A stretch of 29,409 nt of DNA from a virus: the IMG/VR virus record IMGVR_UViG_3300034198_027423, positions 1 to 29,409 of that record. One strand, given 5' to 3'. Below the pieces are notes generated by a model. It was not told where the DNA came from, did no database searches, and saw only the letters and a list, made by a program, of their open reading frames with translations. Shown here one piece after another: positions 7,576 through 13,463 of the stretch. The translations under genes and the position numbers were made by a program. Numbering within the stretch: the first letter of the stretch is position 1; each line of letters begins with the position of its first letter.

Positions 7576-8406
7576 ATGTCAGATCCAAATAACCCACTAC
7601 GACAATATTTTAGAAGACCATCGATTTATCTAAAATTACCCAGCGGTGGCACTGGCTATGGACCCGATGTATTAGACTTACCAAAAAATGGTGAATTGCC
7701 TATATATCCCATGACTGCCATTGATGAAATCACTACGAAAACACCTGATGCATTATTCAACGGAGATGCTATATCAGAGCTAATTAAGAGTTGCGTACCT
7801 AATATTAAAAATCCGTATGAAATAACTAGTGTAGACTTTGATACCATATTAGTAGGTATTAAAACAGCGACTCAAGGCAACGACTATGAGATCCAATCGA
7901 AATGTACTAAATGTGAGGAAATCGCAACATACAATGTGAATTTAATTTCGTTATTGTCTGGTATGAATGCTGCTGATTATAGTGTTCTATTAGAGATAAA
8001 TGGACTAAAGATAAAATTTAGACCACTTAAGTACAAAGAAATGAATGCGGTAAATCTTAACCAATTTGAAGTTCAAAAAATCTTTAGTCAAATTGAAAAC
8101 GAAACAAATGATAAGATCAAAATTGAAAAAAGTCAAGAAGCATTGAAAATGATCACTGAGCTTACAATGAAAATATTAAGTACAACTATTGAGTACATTG
8201 AAACTGAGAGTGAATCCGTAACAGATTCGAATTACATATTAGAATACTTAAGAAATTGTGACAAAAAGACTTTTACATCCATAAGAGATTATAACGCAGA
8301 GCTAAAAAATTCCACCACGATAAAACCCTTAAAGGTTGTTTGCCCAGGATGTAGTAATAAGTATGACCAAGAGGTGGTGATAAACGCAACCGATTTTTTC
8401 GGTTAA
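7576..8406 (+). CDS. 26: gp26-like baseplate/tail assembly protein (T4 base plate protein family)
   Basis: 276 residues beginning MSDPNNPLRQYFRRPSIYLKLPSGG, the opening typical of T4 gp26-type base plate proteins in marine phages, followed by LPIYPMTAIDEI and ALFNGDAISELIKSCVPNI. Two Cys pairs, C110-x2-C113 and C256-x2-C259, could form a split zinc ribbon. The start is supported by AAGGA 5-6 bases before the ATG. The last codons are GAT TTT TTC GGT TAA, and the T_TTT_TTC heptamer would permit a -1 shift into the downstream frame. The gene is head-to-head with the tape measure gene, the place where long-tailed phages normally keep their frameshifted tail chaperones, so a chaperone role is plausible. 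The family name is fairly sure; the molecular role is inference. Confidence 0.78.
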   Translation: MSDPNNPLRQYFRRPSIYLKLPSGGTGYGPDVLDLPKNGELPIYPMTAIDEITTKTPDALFNGDAISELIKSCVPNIKNPYEITSVDFDTILVGIKTATQGNDYEIQSKCTKCEEIATYNVNLISLLSGMNAADYSVLLEINGLKIKFRPLKYKEMNAVNLNQFEVQKIFSQIENETNDKIKIEKSQEALKMITELTMKILSTTIEYIETESESVTDSNYILEYLRNCDKKTFTSIRDYNAELKNSTTIKPLKVVCPGCSNKYDQEVVINATDFFG

Positions 8407-8436
8407 GGCTTCTACATCTCGACCATGAGGGAGTAG
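8394..8436 (+). other. Candidate programmed -1 ribosomal frameshift site
   Basis: The heptamer T_TTT_TTC (8394-8400) is in the correct phase of the gp26-like gene for a -1 slip, two codons before its stop. A hairpin follows after 11 bases: CTAC (8412-8415) pairs with GTAG (8433-8436) and TCTC with GGGA, with one bulged A and an 8-base loop. The -1 frame is then open to 8630. The fusion would be 275 + 76 = 351 residues. Confidence 0.6.
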
Positions 8437-8630
8437 CAAAGCTTATAAAAGATATGGAAACAGAATGCGTGGAGATCAAAAAACAAGCATTCAGTTTTTC
8501 ATGGTATATGAGAGGCGGAGCTTCTTATAATGACATCCTAAACATGTCCTGGCAGGAAAGGCAGCACATTAAAGAACTGATTGAATCGAATTTGGAAACG
8601 GCAAAAGCTACTAAGATGCCATTTTTCTAA
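8400..8630 (+). CDS. -1 frame extension of gp26-like gene (gp51-like small protein)
   Basis: The frame is open from within the gp26-like gene and has no ATG, GTG or TTG between the slip site and an ATG at 8454, which itself lacks a nearby ribosome site. The 76 downstream codons read RLRLLHLDHEGVAKLIKDM, then a part with FSWYMRGGASYNDILNM, ending in KMPFF. The even amino-acid composition and the MPFF ending look like a real conserved protein of marine T4-like phages, in the slot of the T4 hub assembly gene 51. I favour translation only as a frameshift fusion with the upstream gene. A separate 58-residue product from 8454 is the alternative. The exact homology to gp51 is not certain. Confidence 0.6.
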   Translation, partial: RLRLLHLDHEGVAKLIKDMETECVEIKKQAFSFSWYMRGGASYNDILNMSWQERQHIKELIESNLETAKATKMPFF

Positions 8631-8661
8631 TCACACATCAGTCTAAAAATCAGATGTAACT

Positions 8662-8687
8662 AATATGGGGAGAGTGCTCCCCATATT
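8662..8687. terminator. Strong hairpin, probable bidirectional terminator
   Basis: A perfect 11-bp stem, AATATGGGGAG with CTCCCCATATT, around a 4-base loop (AGTG). It lies 31 bases after the last plus-strand coding base and at the inferred 3' end of the minus-strand RNA. It lacks an immediate T-run on either side, so it may be a termination/stabilising structure rather than a classical intrinsic terminator. Confidence 0.5.
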
Positions 8688-8705
8688 CATGGCTATTAAG
8701 CCATG
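8688..8705. terminator. Second hairpin next to the first
   Basis: CATGGCT pairs perfectly with AGCCATG around ATTA, starting right after the preceding hairpin. Twin stems at a convergent junction fit a bidirectional stop or a protective 3' end for the structured RNA. Confidence 0.4.
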
Positions 8706-8709
8706 GAGT

Positions 8710-8717
8710 TATTTATG
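8710..8717 (-). promoter_or_regulatory. Orphan late box (CATAAATA) five bases before an ATG
   Basis: CATAAATA, ACTCC, then ATG GCT TAA on the minus strand. The spacing is identical to the abutting late promoters of real genes here, but the reading frame ends after two codons inside the twin hairpins. It may be a relic promoter of a lost gene or chance. Confidence 0.3.
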
Positions 8718-9186
8718 GGCTGGTAATATTAGAGTTTTGTTTACAATGGCCATGGATATTCATTAAACCAACAAATTTGTATATCCTATCTATCTTACTT
8801 ATTCTAAAGATTACTGTGATATCAAGATGATCTACCGATCATCTATACCTTAAATTTGCTATTGCGCTTTCGCGCACCAGAGCGCTTCACTGCGCTTGCG
8901 CTCTTATAGCAAATTTGGTATTCTTTTTAACTATAAAGAGCTAATCCAATTGTCTTTAACACTAAACCTAGCACTCCTGTGCTGCACGCCTCAGGGGCGT
9001 AATCATCATCCAGATTAGAGTCCATGGTAGTGCCGGAAAGCACTACCAGGGATTTACTTCCGGGTTATCCGGGACCGTCATCCTTCTGCTGTCTTTCCCA
9101 CAGTGATTAGCCATTTTTTCGCCATCGACCGCCACCGGTTGCTCGGTAAGGTATTACTGGGCCGTAGTTGATGCAGATTGAGAAGC

Positions 9187-9241
9187 CAAGTCACCTTGAC
9201 CAAAACCAAGTTCAACTTGGCCGACCAAGTTCAACTTGGTC
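9187..9241. repeat. Three serial CAAG/CTTG hairpins inside the structured RNA
   Basis: CAAG-TCAC-CTTG (9187-9198) is followed by two copies of CCAAGTTCAACTTGG (9206-9220 and 9225-9239). The second extends to a 19-base GACC...GGTC palindrome (9223-9241). Because the arms are identical they can pair within or between copies, allowing alternative folds or intermolecular (kissing) contacts. Confidence 0.6.
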
Positions 9242-9636
9242 ACTACTTATATAACAATCCATGAAAGGACAGGTTCATCCCTATTAAATCAATAGGTGCT
9301 ATATAGTATCGGGTTCTTCTATATAGCGGACTCCCGTCCACATCCGCAACGCACATCCTATAACATCAAGACAGGATAGTTATAGGCTTGTTCAGGGTTC
9401 GCAATCTATGTCGAGTGCCCTGTCGGTATTCGATGATTGTATTCAATCATCCTAACTCCAGATCCGCCGGCGACGAGCCTTACCTCGGCTGGCTCAAGGA
9501 GAGTCGAGGATCCCCGACCAAACAGCACTCACGAGGGCGTTAACCCCGCGTCCCATAAACAAATTCAGACTACCGTGTCCATGAATGTCTATTTGCATAA
9601 ACTCATTGGACCGCTAGGCAATTCATAGGCTTGTTA

Positions 9637-9665
9637 AATCTAACGCAACCCTTTGCTTATGTCAA
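9637..9665 (-). promoter_or_regulatory. Candidate sigma-70 promoter for the structured RNA
   Basis: A perfect -35 TTGACA (9660-9665), a 17-base spacer and a -10 TAGATT (4 of 6). The predicted start is near 9630, just after the resolvase stop codon and at the upstream edge of the folded region. Confidence 0.4.
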
Positions 9666-9727
9666 AACCAATATACTATCAACTCTTGGGTATGCCCAGG
9701 ATGATTAATCATATTGATCTTTGATAC

Positions 9728-10276
9728 TCACTGATCTGTTGATTCTTCCTCAGTGATATCGATTGTTGCAACGGAAGAATAAGTTTTTAGTAAGTCTTTG
9801 TTCAATTTAAAAAATTGTTCAAATTCAATAATAACCCAATCACCATATGATTTAGATGAATAATAAGTGAAATTATCAGTGATCCACGTCAAACTGCTTT
9901 GTACTGCTACAAACTTACCTTTCCTGTTAAACTTCATGACTAGAATATTTACGTCACTTGATTCAGCGACTTCCATCATTTGACCTAACCAATTATCTAA
10001 TACCTTACAATCTCCTGTGTACAGTAGATGGAAAGGAAAATTGGCATAACTTTTGGCCTCAGCATTGAATTTAATCCAAGAATCAGGTGGGACAATATCC
10101 CCCTTAAAGGATTTAATTTGCGCCTCACTTAGAAAATCTTTTCTTCGTGAATTAGATCCGCCCACATATGCTCCAGAACCTGGTGCGCGGACGAAACTGT
10201 CGTTATATAGCTTTGAGAGAAAAGTAGCGACTTCCCTTTCAAATGAGCTTCCTTTATTTTTAGATTTAGATGGCAT
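9728..10276 (-). CDS. PD-(D/E)xK nuclease, Hjc-like Holliday junction resolvase
   Basis: 182 residues from the second ATG (MPSKSKNKGSSFEREVATFL); a first ATG at 10282 is inside the promoter box. The N-terminus K-x-K-G-S-x-FERE is the signature of Hjc/archaeal-type resolvases (E13/E15). It is followed by GD60 and AEAKS (E73, K75), completing the PD-(D/E)xK metal site. Such enzymes cut four-way junctions during recombination and before packaging. T4 uses the unrelated endonuclease VII (gp49) for this, so this looks like a functional replacement. It follows gp46 after 36 bases but has its own late box whose predicted start is the A of the second ATG, fitting a late debranching role. A more general phage nuclease of this fold cannot be excluded. 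Confidence 0.72.
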   Translation of the reverse strand: MPSKSKNKGSSFEREVATFLSKLYNDSFVRAPGSGAYVGGSNSRRKDFLSEAQIKSFKGDIVPPDSWIKFNAEAKSYANFPFHLLYTGDCKVLDNWLGQMMEVAESSDVNILVMKFNRKGKFVAVQSSLTWITDNFTYYSSKSYGDWVIIEFEQFFKLNKDLLKTYSSVATIDITEEESTDQ

Positions 10277-10281
10277 GATCA

Positions 10282-10289
10282 TATTTATA
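10282..10289 (-). promoter_or_regulatory. Late promoter box, perfect TATAAATA, for the resolvase
   Basis: An exact match to the T4 late consensus, followed by TGATC and ATG at 10276. The five-base spacing predicts a leaderless mRNA and decides for the second of two in-frame ATGs, since the first overlaps the box. Confidence 0.72.
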
Positions 10290-10317
10290 TACCTTAGAAT
10301 AGCACAAAAAATTTAAT

Positions 10318-12381
10318 TTAGATTTCCGAGTGATTAAAACTAGTGAATCCGCCCACTTTCACAACCTTAAGAATACTGGGTACTCTGCCTGAAAGTTCTT
10401 CACGATGGCTGATCAACCAAATTGATTTTTGTCTCACACGATACATATCTTTCAAAATAGCGATGGCATTTTCTACACCTAGAGTATCCAATCCAGAATC
10501 GATTAATTCATCTACGAATAGAGTATTTATGGGCATGTATAAATTCTCCCATACATCACGGAAAGCAAAACTTAGGGCTAGGATAAGCCGGTTCATTTCC
10601 CCTCTGGACAAATTATGAAAGTCCATTTCTCTACCCAATTCAGTAATTTCAACTTGTAAGTCATTTTTAAAAATTACTTGATGGGGTAATCCAATCTTAT
10701 CTAGATAATGAGTTAGTCTAATGTTTAGGTAACTAAGATTTTGATCAATAATTTTTTTACGGAGAAAGCTATCTTTACTTGTTAGCATTTCAAATAGAAA
10801 CTTTAGGTGTTCCATTTTTTTAGTAAGGGCATTGATTTTATCAAAGCTTATTTCTTGTAGCGCCCTAGCCTCCATTTCCAAAATTTGCTCAGCATAAGGG
10901 TCTGATTCGTCATTTTTATTGGTAATCTGACCCAATAATGATTCTATTCTACTGCTATGCTTAACTGCCTCTTGCTCAGTATCATAATGTGTTTTGGGTT
11001 GAACGCCCAATTCTACATTATTTTCAACTAATTGCTCAGCGTATGGATCAACTTCCAATTCGTTAGCTGATATTTGTTGCTTTATGTTATCTATTTCACT
11101 GCTATGACGAATGGCTTCGGCCTCAGTTTTATATAAGGTGTTGGGCTTAGTGGGTACAAATATAGTAGTAGATTCTAATAACGCTAGATCGGAATATAAC
11201 TTATCTTTTGCCTTTTTGCTTTCTTCTAAGTCTTTTAATTTTTTATTCAATACCATAGCATGTTCCTCGTCATGTAACTCTTGGTTACAAGCGTAACATT
11301 TATGGTCTTTTAAAGTTTTAACCTCAGTATCTAATTTAGTCCAGTTGGTGTTTTCTTTAGCTAGTTCTTTTCTAAGTTGTGCTATATTGGACTTTAGTTC
11401 CTCACTTTCTTTGACTTTTTCATTATACACGACTAAATTCTTATGTGCTAATATCTCATCTTCTATGTTATAGAAGTTTAGTTTAAGCAATTGTGTGTTT
11501 AGTTCGCGCAATTCTGTATCTTGTTTTTGTTTCCAAGCAGCTTGCCTTCCCAACAATGAATTATACCGGTCCAATTTTTCTTTATTCTGGCTCCAAATAG
11601 TTAATTCTTTGTGCGCCAATAATTCAAGATTGATATTAATTTTACTTAAGCCATCATATTCTGTAACTAGTTTTAGTAAATCTTCGTCGTGCTTTGCTAG
11701 CCAAAGCTTTTGCCGACGCTTAAAACTGTCGATTTGTTCTTTTACACGCTTATTGGCTTCTTCGATTGCTCTTATATTGAATTCTTCTTGCTGAAGGCTA
11801 TCCTTGGACTCACGGATCAAATTTTTGACAACTTCTGCCTTTTCAGTAAGTAATGTTATACCCAATAGCTGTTCTATGATTATTCGCTGTTCATTGTTTC
11901 GTAAAGCTAAAAAGGGTTCCGAATATGTATTTAATGCTACAATTTGCTTGAACATATCGATAGACATGTTTATGATTTTTTCAATCGCAGCCTGAGTTTC
12001 CTTGTTTTCTCCCTGAGCGTCATCCTGAATTTTCTGCTGAACATCGTTAACATAAAATTTTAGAATATTGGGTTTTCGACCCCGTTCAATTTTGTATTCA
12101 ACCCCACTGACTGAAAATTCTAATGTAACCACCATGTTCTTGCCGTTGGTTCTATTTACTAAATTGTCTTTGCGAATATTGTTGATTGGAACACCAAACA
12201 AAGCATAACTAAGGGCCTGTACCAACGCAGTTTTCCCTACACCATTTTTTGAGGCGCCGCCACCTAAGTCTTGGTTATCACCCAAAATAAGCGTGAGATC
12301 GTGCCTGTCAAAATTTACTTCTTGACAAACTGCACCTATGGAAAGGAAATTTTTAAGAGTTATATTTTTGAGTATTAGCAT
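10318..12381 (-). CDS. 46: Recombination endonuclease subunit gp46 (Rad50/SbcC-like ATPase)
   Basis: 687 residues from the ATG at 12381 (MLILKNITLKNFLSIG); an upstream reading to 12462 would overlap gp47 and is rejected. It shows a Walker A P-loop (S44-K-N-G-V-G-K-T51), long coiled-coil arms (~180-540), a zinc hook CYAC (C362, C365), an ABC signature LSRGEMNR (~591-598), Walker B LFVDELIDSG (~621-630) and a switch His in WLISHREE. With gp47 it forms the Mre11/Rad50-type complex that resects DNA ends for recombination-dependent replication. T4 gp46 is 560 residues; the extra length is in the arms. Each arm carries a tandem duplication: LAHK blocks at 255 and 311, and TExEAxxHSS...DPYAEQ blocks at ~419 and ~468. 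It begins 25 bases after gp47 with no clear Shine-Dalgarno. Confidence 0.95.
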   Translation of the reverse strand: MLILKNITLKNFLSIGAVCQEVNFDRHDLTLILGDNQDLGGGASKNGVGKTALVQALSYALFGVPINNIRKDNLVNRTNGKNMVVTLEFSVSGVEYKIERGRKPNILKFYVNDVQQKIQDDAQGENKETQAAIEKIINMSIDMFKQIVALNTYSEPFLALRNNEQRIIIEQLLGITLLTEKAEVVKNLIRESKDSLQQEEFNIRAIEEANKRVKEQIDSFKRRQKLWLAKHDEDLLKLVTEYDGLSKININLELLAHKELTIWSQNKEKLDRYNSLLGRQAAWKQKQDTELRELNTQLLKLNFYNIEDEILAHKNLVVYNEKVKESEELKSNIAQLRKELAKENTNWTKLDTEVKTLKDHKCYACNQELHDEEHAMVLNKKLKDLEESKKAKDKLYSDLALLESTTIFVPTKPNTLYKTEAEAIRHSSEIDNIKQQISANELEVDPYAEQLVENNVELGVQPKTHYDTEQEAVKHSSRIESLLGQITNKNDESDPYAEQILEMEARALQEISFDKINALTKKMEHLKFLFEMLTSKDSFLRKKIIDQNLSYLNIRLTHYLDKIGLPHQVIFKNDLQVEITELGREMDFHNLSRGEMNRLILALSFAFRDVWENLYMPINTLFVDELIDSGLDTLGVENAIAILKDMYRVRQKSIWLISHREELSGRVPSILKVVKVGGFTSFNHSEI

Positions 12382-12406
12382 GTATATTGTTGGTTGGGAA
12401 TTAAAA

Positions 12407-13423
12407 TCACAAGTTATTATAGATAGATAAGAGATACTGTTTGTCGAACCCCTCGCTCTCAATAGCGTTAATGCTTTCTATTACCATCTGATCTACACTT
12501 TCAAACTTAAGTCCAGTTACTGGATCTTGCCCAGCTTGATCAATTTTAATAGGTAACAATGTCATTTCTCTGAGGTTGTATTCGGGTATAAAAGTTTCAC
12601 GTAAGAAATTGGCTTCTTCATAACTTACATCAATATCTAAGTGTACCCTTACGTGGCTATCAGGTAGCAGCAAGCCTTTGGGATTTTCTAATACGGAGCT
12701 TAGTTTGTGTACTCTAAATTTAGGTTGATTGGGCCAAGAATGAAATTCGGGATTTTGCCCCCATTCCAATATCATCATTCCTCTGGCGTCATCACCAGCA
12801 TCGGAATAATTATGTGGGAAAGCATTCCCAATATACCAAATATTTTTTATAGATTGTCTCTTGTGGAAGTGACCAGAAAACACTGTACCTGTATTACCAA
12901 AATCATCAATTTTTAACAACCCATCATGTTCTGGCATTAGAACCTGAGCATTCATATAAAAATTGCCCAATTCAAAATGCCCAAATATATAAGTAGATTT
13001 TATTTTTTTAACTCTGTTTGCCTCATCGCCCACTAGCCATGGACAAAAGGTAACATCACCGACCGAGAGAATATCATTAATCACCGTTACATTGGGTAAA
13101 TAATCTGCCCATCCAACACTGTGTATATTCCTATTTTCTCGGTAATATAAATCATGGTTACCTGTTATAAAAAATACTTGTGAAAAGTTGTTGTTTAACA
13201 ATTCCAAACAACGCATTGAATAATGTAAGCTATGTATATTGATATTGGCTCTATGATTGTGCCAATCACCACATATTATGGCTATTTCGCACTGTTCTTT
13301 CTTTGCCTTATCAACAAACCAAGTCACGAAGTTTAAACAGTCTTCGTTATGGACTACACTATTTGACTTGAGTCCTATGTGGAGGTCAGTCATAACCGCT
13401 GCTTTTTTGAATAAATTTGCCAT
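12407..13423 (-). CDS. 47: Recombination endonuclease subunit gp47 (Mre11/SbcD-like nuclease)
   Basis: 338 residues with the full metallophosphoesterase set: DLHIG (D13, H15), CGDWHNH (D53), TGNHD (N89, H90, D91), GHFE (H149) and SGHFHK (H185, H187). It is the nuclease partner of gp46 in DNA end processing and recombination-dependent replication. The length equals T4 gp47 (339). It is followed immediately by gp46, as in T4. Upstream of the ATG there is TTTACT, 17 bases, TAAAAT, a weak sigma-70-like match whose start would fall near the ATG. Otherwise it is read through from the gp55 promoter, via the intervening endonuclease gene. No Shine-Dalgarno is evident. Confidence 0.95.
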   Translation of the reverse strand: MANLFKKAAVMTDLHIGLKSNSVVHNEDCLNFVTWFVDKAKKEQCEIAIICGDWHNHRANINIHSLHYSMRCLELLNNNFSQVFFITGNHDLYYRENRNIHSVGWADYLPNVTVINDILSVGDVTFCPWLVGDEANRVKKIKSTYIFGHFELGNFYMNAQVLMPEHDGLLKIDDFGNTGTVFSGHFHKRQSIKNIWYIGNAFPHNYSDAGDDARGMMILEWGQNPEFHSWPNQPKFRVHKLSSVLENPKGLLLPDSHVRVHLDIDVSYEEANFLRETFIPEYNLREMTLLPIKIDQAGQDPVTGLKFESVDQMVIESINAIESEGFDKQYLLSIYNNL

Positions 13424-13463
13424 AGATTCTATTTTATATTATTAGTAGGTGAAAGTAAAGAAG

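Larger units (their letters stand above)
8662..9630 (-). ncRNA. Putative large structured non-coding RNA (~970 nt)
   Basis: No credible gene exists between 8631 and 9727, yet the stretch is full of perfect stems. Examples: 8825-8844 (8 bp), a three-way junction closed by 11 bp at 8852-8862 and 8906-8916 with two inner hairpins, 8970-8983, 8986-9000, 9026-9047 (8 bp), 9187-9241 (three in series), 9328-9339, 9357-9386 (8 bp) and 9432-9451 (8 bp). Two loops are GNRA only on the minus strand: TGCGC-GAAA-GCGCA and GGAC-GGGA-GTCC. This favours a minus-strand transcript. A TTGACA promoter lies at its 5' end and a strong hairpin at its 3' end. It also looks more GC-rich than the flanking genes. Size and phage context recall the giant RNAs GOLLD and ROOL, but I cannot verify that identity by eye. 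No tRNA was found in it. Confidence 0.55.

Noticed and set aside
9350-9460. Possible tRNA around GGGTTCGCAATC
   Set aside because: The loop does not fit the TTCRANY consensus, the flanking bases do not form a T-stem, and no acceptor or anticodon arms could be found on either strand.
9437-9628. 63-codon open frame on the plus strand in the structured region
   Set aside because: No ribosome site, atypical composition, and it overlaps several perfect RNA stems; best explained as a chance open frame.
10516-10524. CATAAATAC late-box match on the minus strand inside gp46
   Set aside because: It encodes part of the conserved Walker B region, no start codon follows at the usual distance, and the resolvase has its own perfect box downstream.
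12382-12462. Longer gp46 start at 12462
   Set aside because: It overlaps the gp47 C-terminus, and the Rad50-like N-terminus begins precisely at the inner ATG (12381).
13424-13463. Weak sigma-70-like promoter before gp47 (TTTACT, 17 bases, TAAAAT)
   Set aside because: Only 4 of 6 matches in the -35 and no independent support; noted in the gp47 entry but not listed as a feature.
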